A stretch of 6,443 bases of DNA, from positions 1 to 6,443 of the forward strand of contig CALMZT010000589.1 in NCBI GenBank assembly GCA_937870805.1, written 5' to 3'. Position 1 is the first letter of the stretch. Each line of letters opens with the position of its first letter. Shown here in pieces: positions 1 through 6,272 of this stretch. Below the pieces are notes generated by a model that searched no databases, was not told the DNA's origin, and saw only the letters and a list, made by a program, of their open reading frames with translations. Origin of the DNA: an uncultured Chloroflexota bacterium. GTDB lineage: Bacteria > Chloroflexota > Anaerolineae > Aggregatilineales > Phototrophicaceae. Position numbers and translations under genes: made by a program.

Positions 1-116
1 GAATCGCCGGTGCGGCGGGTATTGTCGCCTTCGGTACGCTGATCAGCCGTATTCTCGGATTTGTTCGCGATATGATCCTTGCAAACCTCTTCGGAGCGAC
101 GATCGCGGCCGATGCT
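1..116 (+). CDS. murJ: MurJ/MviN lipid II flippase, N-terminal fragment (truncated at both ends)
   Basis: Reading from base 3 gives about 38 residues that match the first transmembrane region of MurJ: AAGIVAFGTLISRILGFVRD, then MILANLFG and ending AADA. In the family (MOP superfamily, flips lipid II across the inner membrane for peptidoglycan synthesis) this AADA is followed by a conserved FFVAFRIPN-like stretch. Here the similarity stops dead after GCC GAT GC(T), and the following codons (SETGVKS...) have nothing of MurJ in them. From that point the opposite strand is clearly coding for a kelch protein. The true start codon lies left of the window. The fragment is recognised from memory of the family pattern. 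It is short, but the SRxLGFxRD and AADA landmarks are in the right order and spacing. The break is a join between unrelated sequences, not a natural C-terminus. Confidence 0.75.
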
Positions 117-928
117 TCGGAGACCGGCGTGAAGAGCTTCCCGGTCTCGGGCGCCCACTTGCCGGGCGCACCGGTCTTCTTGTCGAACGTGGACTTCCAG
201 ACGGTGTCGACCGGCCCGGTGCCATTCGTCCCGCCGATCAGGAGCAGGCCGTCGGCGGCCGTGAGCAGGACCGCCCCGGCTCGCGCCTCGGGCAGGACAA
301 GGTCGACCTTGGCCTCCTCGGCCGTCTGCCACTCCCCGAGGGACCCGGTCTTGGGGTCCGGGCTCAGGACGAAGACGGTGGTCGTCGGCTTGCCCGCCGC
401 GTCGTAGCCGCCGGCCGTATAGATCTTGCCGCCCGAGTAGACGACCGAGGCGTCCGAGCGCGGCTCGGGCAGCTTCGGGCCCTCGATCCATCGGTCGAAG
501 TTGCCGGTCCCGGACACCGTGGCAACGAAGGTCGTGTCAGTGGCCGTCGTGCCGTCCGAGCCGCCGACGTACAGGATCGACGTGCCGGACTGGACCACCG
601 CGCCGTCCGTCCGGACCGCCGGCAGCGAGATCTCCTGGGGCGAGACCGCCCACGGCGTGACCGCCCCGATCGGCGCCGGGCAGGGCAGCGTCTTGTTGCC
701 CTCCGGACAGAAGTTGATCGGGCTCCAGGCGAGGATGCCGAGGTCGATCGTCTTGTTGACGGTGAAGTAGTACGCCCGATCCGGCACGTAGCCGAGCATG
801 AAGATCAGGAGCACGAACCAGAACGCCGCCTTGAGCGACGCCCAGCCCCAGCCGTTCGCGTCGAGCAGGCCGAAGAACGCTCGTCCGCGCGTCTGGCGGG
901 TGCCCGAGGTCAGGGCCTGCTGCGCCAT
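113..928 (-). CDS. Membrane-anchored kelch-repeat beta-propeller protein, C-terminus cut off
   Basis: The frame opens with ATG at 928 (MAQQALTSG...) and runs about 272 codons to the left join. Residues ~31-48 (SLKAAFWFVLLIFMLGYV) form one hydrophobic segment after a basic N-terminus, so the rest probably lies outside the membrane. Two cysteines (74, 83) flank a loop in NFCPEGNKTLPCP. From about residue 105, three kelch-like units follow. Each starts near an arginine (106, 157, 216) and carries a GG doublet at the end of a strand (LYVGG 119-123, IYTAGG 169-174, LLLIGG 228-233), with a W in the following strand (147, 200, 244 or 258). A complete propeller needs more blades, so the C-terminal half is missing. 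The start is only two bases after the cytochrome gene's stop (TAG CG ATG), which suggests translational coupling and a shared role near the respiratory chain. The exact function is unknown. The same frame stays open to base 1, but those codons belong to the murJ fragment on the other strand. Confidence 0.7.
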
Positions 929-930
929 CG

Positions 931-2061
931 CTACTTCACCTCGAGGCTGCCCGTCATCGTCGACGGGTGCACGACGCACAGGAAGGAGTAGGTACCGGCT
1001 GCCAGCGCCGGGACGGCGTACGAGCGCTTGGCCGGGCCGCTGAAGAACGACGTGTCGCCCATCGGGACCGGGGTCTTGTTCGGGTCACTGATCACGACGT
1101 TGTGCGGTCCCGTCGTCGCGTCCTGGTTGTCGAAGACGAGGGTGAAGGCGGTGTCGGCCTTCGCCTCCAGCGTCTTGGGCTCGAAGCCCGACGATGCGGC
1201 GCCGTCCTTCGCGGTCAGGGTGAGCGTCGGCGCGTTGGCATCGATCGACGCGGTCGGGGCGCCCGATCCGCCGGGACCGCCACCACCCTTCAGCGCATCG
1301 AGGTAGCAGGCCGGGTACGGGGTGGCGCCGGGATCCGGCTTGTAGTTCGGGTCGCGCCAGCCACGGAACGTCTTCTTCTGGCCGGTCGCAGGATCGATGA
1401 CCGGCTCGTTGGTCTCGGGGTTGCGGACCTCGTACTCCTGGTTGTTCGGGGCGCGCAGGAACGCGATGAGCTCCTCGATCTGGCGGTAGTTCAGCGGTCC
1501 CGGCGGGTTGCCCGTGTCGGCCCAGACCGGCATCGCGGACTTGGCGTTGCCGCAGACGTAGCGGCCGCCGACGGTCAGGACGTTCTCGAGGTAGGCCTCG
1601 CTGAGGTGCGCGAACAGCTTGACCTGGTCGTTCAGCTGGGGGCCGATGTAGCCGGCGGTGGCCGCGTCCGGTTCGTTGGGGCCGAGGCCGTTGGGGCCGT
1701 GGCAGCGGGCGCAGTTCGCCTGGTACAGGTTGTAGCCGCGCTGGACGTCGACGACCTGCTGGCGCTCGATCTCGGTCTGGAGCCGGGCCGTGGAGATGCC
1801 GGCGGGCGCGCCGAGCTCGTAGAACCAGTAGCCGACGATGAACAGGCTCACGAAGATCACGGTCAGGAAGCCGACCCAGCGTGCCGCCGCCGACTGGCGG
1901 ACGATCCCGGCGGATCGCTGCGGGGTCAGCCCGGCGGTCGCCTTGACCGACGGCGACGCGCTGAACCGCTCGGCGGTCAGGCTCGGCTGCGGAACGGTCG
2001 CCGGGAGACGCTCGTCCGGCGTGTCGCCGGCGCCGGGCGGAGTCGGGGTGTGGTCGGTCAT
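931..2061 (-). CDS. Membrane-bound cytochrome c with C-terminal cupredoxin (plastocyanin-like) domain
   Basis: This is a 376-residue protein. A Pro/Thr-rich, probably disordered N-terminus (1-60) precedes one transmembrane segment at ~62-81 (WVGFLTVIFVSLFIVGYWF), with no cleavable signal evident. A class I cytochrome c domain spans ~105-205: the haem site is C117-A-R-C120-H121 and the likely distal ligand is M177 in SAMPVW. A Gly/Pro-rich linker (~259-275) leads to a cupredoxin domain (~278-376). Its apparent type 1 copper ligands are H320 (in GPHNVVI), C362, H365 and M369 (in CVVHPSTM), with the C-x2-H-x3-M spacing usual for such sites. The protein should sit on the outer face of the cytoplasmic membrane and carry electrons between a quinol-oxidising complex and a terminal oxidase or other acceptor; that role is inference. 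The ATG immediately follows the stop of an upstream frame (TAGATG), and the kelch gene begins two bases after its stop, so this is an operon. It could alternatively be described as an oxidase-associated cytochrome c subunit. The domain calls are strong. Confidence 0.88.
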   Translation of the reverse strand: MTDHTPTPPGAGDTPDERLPATVPQPSLTAERFSASPSVKATAGLTPQRSAGIVRQSAAARWVGFLTVIFVSLFIVGYWFYELGAPAGISTARLQTEIERQQVVDVQRGYNLYQANCARCHGPNGLGPNEPDAATAGYIGPQLNDQVKLFAHLSEAYLENVLTVGGRYVCGNAKSAMPVWADTGNPPGPLNYRQIEELIAFLRAPNNQEYEVRNPETNEPVIDPATGQKKTFRGWRDPNYKPDPGATPYPACYLDALKGGGGPGGSGAPTASIDANAPTLTLTAKDGAASSGFEPKTLEAKADTAFTLVFDNQDATTGPHNVVISDPNKTPVPMGDTSFFSGPAKRSYAVPALAAGTYSFLCVVHPSTMTGSLEVK

Positions 2062-2115
2062 CTAGATGCAGCCCGTCGGGGTGCGCGGCGGGATGATCCC
2101 CGGCTGTCCGAGGGC
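2062..2115 (-). CDS. C-terminal tail of an unidentified upstream gene of the cytochrome operon
   Basis: The minus-strand frame ending in TAG at 2064-2062 reads ALGQPGIIPPRTPTGCI, and its stop codon abuts the cytochrome ATG directly (TAGATG). Base composition is GC-rich, like the cytochrome gene, up to about base 2115, where the sequence changes character. I take it as the last residues of the preceding gene in the original operon, cut by the right-hand join. The fragment is too short to identify. A cytochrome b or Rieske subunit would suit the context, but this is a guess from gene order only. Confidence 0.4.
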   Translation of the reverse strand, partial: ALGQPGIIPPRTPTGCI

Positions 2116-2116
2116 G

Positions 2117-2476
2117 GTTTGCCTCATACGTGAGGAGTTCCGCAAAGTCGGTCCAGCCAGACGGGAGTTGTATAGAAATGCCAGCCCAGAAATCATCGTT
2201 ATCGTTTTCAGGGTTTGCTTGCGCCCACTTTGTACTCTTCCCTCGTACTTTCTCAGGATTTTCTTTCGTCCATTTTCTGTTTTTCGCATTCGCCTTCTCA
2301 GGGTTATTGCGTTGCCACTCTAATGACAAGGCTGTAATACAGCTTTTGCAACGACTGGTCAATCCCCCTTGCTGTGCATAAAAATACTCCGTTGTCGCTG
2401 GCAACCATTCCTTACATCGGCTACATTGCCGTTCAAGCCCATTTTCGCCTTCACGCATCGGCACTTTCCGTCCCAT
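2117..2476 (-). CDS. Small four-cysteine zinc-ribbon protein with 15-residue NPEK repeats, C-terminus cut off
   Basis: The start ATG at 2476 is preceded by AGGAG at 2489-2485, eight bases upstream, so this start is preferred over the internal M7. The protein has two CxxC pairs (C18-SR-C21 and C43-KS-C46) separated by WLPATTEYFY...GLTSRC, a likely zinc ribbon of the type found alone or in front of HNH nuclease domains. It continues with three tandem 15-residue basic units, each with W then NPE(K) (NPE at 58-60, 73-75 and 88-90), then a different segment (~92-120, NDNDDFWAGI... with two more tryptophans). No HNH catalytic motif is visible before the sequence runs into GC-rich foreign DNA near 2115, so the C-terminus is probably lost. 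Such proteins are common in phages and in moderate-GC bacteria; their function is unknown, and nucleic-acid binding is inferred. Its base composition matches the cyanophycin genes rather than the cytochrome block, and it is divergent from cphB. Confidence 0.65.
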
Positions 2477-2505
2477 AGTTCTTGCTCCTGCTGTGCATCA
2501 CCTGT

Positions 2506-2535
2506 TTGTTAAATTATCCGCGTTCCAGCTATAAT
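2506..2535 (+). promoter_or_regulatory. Probable sigma-70-type promoter of cphB-cphA
   Basis: A perfect -10 hexamer TATAAT lies at 2530-2535. The best -35 candidate is TTGTTA at 2506-2511 (four of six consensus bases), with an 18-base spacer. Transcription would begin near 2542, giving a short leader of about 22 bases before the cphB ATG. No operator-like repeat (for example an Ntc- or Arg-box-type palindrome) was recognised. Confidence 0.55.
2513..2518 (-). promoter_or_regulatory. Possible -10 element of the divergent zinc-ribbon gene
   Basis: On the minus strand this reads GATAAT, five of six matches to the -10 consensus, about 37 bases upstream of the zinc-ribbon ATG. No good -35 is seen at the right distance (TTGTGG lies 19 bases upstream). 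It overlaps the spacer and -35 of the cphB promoter, so if both are real the two would compete for RNA polymerase. Confidence 0.25.
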
Positions 2536-2563
2536 TGCCACAAATTCAATAGAGTCATAGAAG

Positions 2564-3400
2564 ATGGATTTTTCTCTCGAAGAACCGATTCGGCATGGCT
2601 ATCTGATGCCTATTGGCGGCGCAGAAGATAAGGTTGCTGCACGAGTCATTCTCACCCATTTTGTGCATTTATGCGGCGGTTCATCTGCGCGCCTTGTCGT
2701 GATTCCGACAGCCTCCGAAATCCCCGAAGAAGTTGGACCGATGTATGATGCAATTTTTACAGCGCTTGGTGTATCGAGTATCAATATCCTGGATATTCGT
2801 TCGCGTGAAGCCGCCGATGAGCCTGCAAACGCAGCGTTACTCGATGGGGCAACAGGGATTTTTATGACAGGGGGCGACCAACTGCGGCTGGCAACGATTC
2901 TCGGCGGCACGCAGGTTGGCGATAATCTGCTGCGATTGAGTGGGGAGGGCGTCACGATTGCAGGAACAAGCGCAGGCGCATCTGCCATGAGCTACGAGAT
3001 GATTGCTGCCGGACAGAGTGGTATTGTACCCTCACAAAGCCTCGTTGAAATGGCGCGCGGCTTGGGGCTAATTAACCATGTCATCATCGACCAACACTTT
3101 CGCCAGCGCCAGCGCATCGGGCGACTCATGACTGTTGTTACCCTGTATCCCTCGCTCATTGGCATCGGTGTAGACGAAGATACGGCGCTGGTCATCGCGC
3201 CCGATAATTCGTGCGAAGTCATCGGCTCTGGCAGCGTCACCATTGTAGATGGCAGTCGTCTTGAGTACACAGACGTACACAAAGTAGCGCCGGATCGCCT
3301 TGTATCGGTGCTTGGCGCTACCGTTCACATTCTCACACAAGGGTATCGTTACCAACTCGACACACGCCAGCCGTTTCCAGCGAACGGTGTAAAAGGATAA
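2564..3400 (+). CDS. cphB: Cyanophycinase (intracellular, peptidase family S51)
   Basis: This serine exopeptidase hydrolyses cyanophycin to beta-Asp-Arg dipeptides in the cytoplasm. The 278-residue length is typical of intracellular CphB, and there is no signal peptide. Family motifs occur in order: MPIGGAEDK (15-23), FMTGGDQLRL (100-109), the nucleophile elbow GTSAGAS with S136, DQHF (176-179) followed by R182, R184 and R187, and GVDEDTAL with E205. From memory, the Synechocystis enzyme uses Ser132, His174 and Glu201, with Gln101, Arg180 and Arg183 in the substrate pocket. All of these map here with a constant offset of four (S136, H178, E205, Q105, R184, R187), so the active site appears complete. 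The ATG at 2564 puts the first beta-strand at the expected distance from the N-terminus. The ribosome site is weak (AGAG at 2551-2554). Four bases separate its stop from cphA, so degradation and synthesis genes are co-transcribed. The beta-aspartyl dipeptidase needed next is not in this window. Confidence 0.95.
   Translation: MDFSLEEPIRHGYLMPIGGAEDKVAARVILTHFVHLCGGSSARLVVIPTASEIPEEVGPMYDAIFTALGVSSINILDIRSREAADEPANAALLDGATGIFMTGGDQLRLATILGGTQVGDNLLRLSGEGVTIAGTSAGASAMSYEMIAAGQSGIVPSQSLVEMARGLGLINHVIIDQHFRQRQRIGRLMTVVTLYPSLIGIGVDEDTALVIAPDNSCEVIGSGSVTIVDGSRLEYTDVHKVAPDRLVSVLGATVHILTQGYRYQLDTRQPFPANGVKG
3393..3397 (+). promoter_or_regulatory. Ribosome binding site of cphA inside the end of cphB
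   Basis: AAGGA lies seven bases before the cphA ATG at 3405 and overlaps the last codons of cphB. It is stronger than the cphB site, so it fixes the cphA start and suggests coupled translation with more efficient initiation on the synthetase. Confidence 0.7.
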
Positions 3401-3404
3401 GTTT

Positions 3405-6185
3405 ATGCGTATCTCCAATGTCCGCGTCTATCGTGGTCCAAATATTTATGCACATCGCACGATGATCCGCATGGAAGTTGATTTAGGAGAGCTTGAAGAA
3501 CATCCTACCGACAAGGTACCCGACTTCGTTGACCGCTTAATGGAGCTTATCCCTTCATTACAAGAGCACCGCTGCTCGTATGGTGAAGAAGGCGGCTTCG
3601 TGCGGCGGATGCGCGAAGGCACAGGTATGGGGCATGTGCTGGAACATGTGGCAATTGAGTTGCAATGTCTTGCAGGAACGACGGTGAGTCGTGGCGCGGA
3701 ACACAGCGCGGGTGAGTACGGGCTGTATTATGTTGCTTATGAATACCGTGACGAGGAAGTCGGACGTGAGGCAGGTTATCTCGCGCGAGACTTGATTGAA
3801 TACTTACTGCCACAAGAAGTCCCCGGTTCGATGCTGCAAGAAGACCGTGCAGAATATAACTTTAAAGAAGAACTGGAAAAACTGATTCGCCTCGCACGTG
3901 ATAAGGCGTTGGGACCGAGTACATCGGGTCTGGTGGAGACGGCAGAACAACGGGGTATCCCCTGGATACGGCTCAACGAGGTCAGTCTCGTGCAGCTTGG
4001 GCAGGGTAAATATCAGAAGCGTATTGAAGCGACCATTACCAGCCAAACCAGCAACATCGCTGTGAGTATCGCGCAAGACAAAGACCTGACGACGCGGCTG
4101 CTGCGCGACGCAGGTTTGCCCGTGCCTAAAAACGTGATGGTCAACAGCGAAGACGAGGCACTGAAAGCAGCGCATGAAATCGGCTTCCCTGTCGTCACCA
4201 AACCGTTTGATGGTAATCACGGGCGCGGCGTGAGCATCGACCTGAACAGCGATGCTGAAGTGTTGGCAGGCTACGCGATGGCGCGTAACGAAAGCCGACG
4301 TGTGATTGTCGAGCAGTTTTTGCAGGGACGCGATCACCGCATTCTGGTCGTCAACAGCAAAGTCGTCGCCGTCGCTGAGCGCGTGCCGGGACATGTTGTG
4401 GGTGACGGACAGCACACGATTGAGGGACTGGTTGCGATCACGAACCAGGACCCACGACGCGGATTAGGACACGAAAAAATTCTTACCTACCTGGATTTAG
4501 ATGCTCAAGCGCAGCGTTTGATCGAACGTGCTGGCTATACACCTAAAACTGTGCTTAAGGATGGCGAGATCCTTTATTTGCGGCTGACAGGTAATCTCTC
4601 GACAGGTGGCACAGCCATTGACCGCACGGATGAAATTCATCCGGTCAATGCGCGGATTGCGGTGCGTGCCGTGCAAACGATTGGCTTGGATGTCGGCGGC
4701 GTCGATATGCTTGCGCCCGACATCAGCAAACCTGTGACCGAAACAGGCGGCGGCATTGTCGAAATCAACGCCGCGCCGGGTTTCCGTATGCACCTCGCGC
4801 CCAGCGAAGGCACGCCGCGCGACGTTGGAGCAGCAGTCATCGACATGCTGTTTCCGCAAGAAGTCCCCGTGCGTATTCCATTATGCGCGATCACAGGCAC
4901 AAACGGCAAAACCACGACGACACGCCTGTGCGGGCATATTATGCGATTAGCGGGTTATCAAGTCGGCATGACGACGACTGACGGTATTTACGTCGATGGC
5001 GAACAAGTCTTGAAGGGCGACATGACGGGACCGTGGAGCGCGCGGGCTGTGCTGCGTGAGCCGACTGTTGATTGCGCTGTGTTAGAAGTAGCACGCGGCG
5101 GAATCATTCGTGAAGGTCTCGGCTTCGACAAAGCCAACGTCGCTTGTGTATTGAATGTGCAGTCCGATCATCTGGGCTTGGGTGGTGTGAATACGATAGA
5201 CGACCTTGCGCGCGTCAAACGAGTTGTGGTTGAAGTGGTTACACACAACGGCTGGACGGTGCTGAATGCCGATGATGAATACGCCAGTGCAATGCAAAAA
5301 TATTCGGATGGTGCTATCTGCTGGTTTACGATGAACCCCGATGAACCGATGGTACGTGAGCATATTGCCAACGGTGGACGCGCTGCGATGCCGGAAAAAG
5401 ACAGCGGCAGTGAGGTTTTAGCAGTGTATGACAATGGCAAACGTCATGTCATTGCTGAGGTGAAAAATGTTCCGGCAACACACGAGGGACGCGCACGCTT
5501 CAATGTCGCCAACGCGCTGGCAGCGGCAGCCATTACGTACTGTATGGGCGTTGATATTGAAACGATCCGCAAAGGGCTGGCGTCATTTGTGATGACGTTT
5601 GAAGCTGCACCGGGACGCATGAACATCTACGATCAATATCCCTTTAAGGTAATTATTGATTACGCGCACAATCCGGCGGCGATGAGGGCGATGCGTGAGT
5701 ATATACAAAATCTCGAAGTCAAAGGACGACGCATTGGCTTGCTGAGCGCGCCGGGAGATCGCCGCGATGAAGATATGCGCGAACTGGCAACCATTGCGGC
5801 ACAAGCCTTCGATCACATCATTTTCCGTGATGACCGAGATCGGCGTGGGCGCGCAGAAGGGGAAATGCCGCAAATCATGTTGGCGGCAGCACTGGCAGCG
5901 GGCAAATCGCCCGAAAATGCCGAAATCGTGCTGAATTGGGATAATGCCATCAATCATGCGCTGGGCATTGCACGCGACGGCGATTTAGTGGTGTTATTCG
6001 CGGAGAACATCAGCGGAACGTGGGAAATTGTTACCAAGTACGGGGACAGCGAAGCGTATCAGCAGCGCTTTCAAGGTGTCGCTACTGAGCATGTTATCGA
6101 ACCCATCCATTTTGAGGAAGCGAAGCCTGACAACGAACGCCGTAATAAAAAGCGCGCGAAAAAAGAGGAAAAAGCGAACAGCTAA
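3405..6185 (+). CDS. cphA: Cyanophycin synthetase (CphA1 type)
   Basis: The enzyme is 926 residues, slightly longer than the ~870-900 usual for CphA1. It polymerises aspartate into a backbone and adds arginine to each side chain, using one ATP per bond. The domains occur in order. The N-domain (~1-160) includes GMGHVLEHVAIELQ (74-87). The ATP-grasp domain (~165-485) begins with GPSTSGLVETA; it has the glycine loop DGNHGRGV (269-276) after K266 and the metal/ATP motif EINAAPGFRMH (453-463), and should ligate Asp to the backbone. The Mur-ligase-like domain (~490-900) has P-loop GTNGKTTTT (498-506), TTTDGIY, LEVARGGIIREGLGF (560-574), NVQSDHLG (584-591) and DYAHNP (752-757), and should add Arg. 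Both active sites look intact, which favours CphA1 over the single-site CphA2. The last ~17 residues are mostly Lys, Arg and Glu and look like a disordered tail. It is translated from its own ribosome site four bases after cphB. GC is about 48% in a sampled line, like cphB. Confidence 0.97.
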   Translation: MRISNVRVYRGPNIYAHRTMIRMEVDLGELEEHPTDKVPDFVDRLMELIPSLQEHRCSYGEEGGFVRRMREGTGMGHVLEHVAIELQCLAGTTVSRGAEHSAGEYGLYYVAYEYRDEEVGREAGYLARDLIEYLLPQEVPGSMLQEDRAEYNFKEELEKLIRLARDKALGPSTSGLVETAEQRGIPWIRLNEVSLVQLGQGKYQKRIEATITSQTSNIAVSIAQDKDLTTRLLRDAGLPVPKNVMVNSEDEALKAAHEIGFPVVTKPFDGNHGRGVSIDLNSDAEVLAGYAMARNESRRVIVEQFLQGRDHRILVVNSKVVAVAERVPGHVVGDGQHTIEGLVAITNQDPRRGLGHEKILTYLDLDAQAQRLIERAGYTPKTVLKDGEILYLRLTGNLSTGGTAIDRTDEIHPVNARIAVRAVQTIGLDVGGVDMLAPDISKPVTETGGGIVEINAAPGFRMHLAPSEGTPRDVGAAVIDMLFPQEVPVRIPLCAITGTNGKTTTTRLCGHIMRLAGYQVGMTTTDGIYVDGEQVLKGDMTGPWSARAVLREPTVDCAVLEVARGGIIREGLGFDKANVACVLNVQSDHLGLGGVNTIDDLARVKRVVVEVVTHNGWTVLNADDEYASAMQKYSDGAICWFTMNPDEPMVREHIANGGRAAMPEKDSGSEVLAVYDNGKRHVIAEVKNVPATHEGRARFNVANALAAAAITYCMGVDIETIRKGLASFVMTFEAAPGRMNIYDQYPFKVIIDYAHNPAAMRAMREYIQNLEVKGRRIGLLSAPGDRRDEDMRELATIAAQAFDHIIFRDDRDRRGRAEGEMPQIMLAAALAAGKSPENAEIVLNWDNAINHALGIARDGDLVVLFAENISGTWEIVTKYGDSEAYQQRFQGVATEHVIEPIHFEEAKPDNERRNKKRAKKEEKANS

Positions 6186-6272
6186 CCCGTTCGTTAAGAG
6201 GCATTTTCATCACCTTCATCTGCCGTGCGACCTATAGTAAACTATCAGTCACGTTGATTTTGGAATTGATTC
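6186..6272 (+). other. Short intergenic gap between cphA and the flavoprotein gene
   Basis: These 87 bases contain no recognisable gene and no convincing intrinsic terminator: there is no GC-rich stem followed by a T run. A TATAGT at 6233-6238 could be a -10, but no -35 accompanies it. It overlaps a small perfect inverted repeat, ATAGT-AA-ACTAT (6234-6245), which is too AT-rich and short to call. Read-through from cphA into the next gene therefore remains possible. Confidence 0.4.

Noticed and set aside
1..112. Continuation of the kelch minus-strand frame to the left edge without a stop.
   Set aside because: The codons there do not look like kelch blades, whereas the plus strand matches MurJ closely. 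The openness is chance.
72..407. Plus-strand frame of 111 codons starting inside the murJ fragment.
   Set aside because: Only its first ~14 codons are MurJ; the remainder is antisense of the kelch gene.
113..2115. Transposon, integron or genomic-island boundaries around the GC-rich block.
   Set aside because: I found no terminal inverted repeats, target duplications, transposase, integrase or tRNA at either end; the ends fall mid-gene.
967..2133. A 388-codon plus-strand open frame opposite the cytochrome gene.
   Set aside because: Its product is a low-complexity Arg/Val/Gly/Ala-rich string with no family features, while the minus strand has a haem site, a membrane segment and a copper site.
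1085..2476. A long minus-strand open frame (463 codons) that begins as the zinc-ribbon protein and continues leftwards.
   Set aside because: After ~2115 it reads the cytochrome gene in the wrong frame, giving Arg/Pro/Gly-rich nonsense. It is open only because GC-rich DNA has few stops. The zinc-ribbon part is real, the rest is a shadow.
3405..6185. Annotation of this gene as a Mur ligase (MurC/MurE) because of its P-loop domain.
   Set aside because: The N-domain and ATP-grasp domain ahead of it, and the cyanophycinase directly upstream, identify it as cyanophycin synthetase.
6233..6245. TATAGT and the inverted repeat ATAGT-AA-ACTAT between cphA and the flavoprotein gene, as promoter or terminator.
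   Set aside because: No -35 at a normal distance, a 5-bp AT-rich stem with a two-base loop cannot form a terminator hairpin, and no T run follows.
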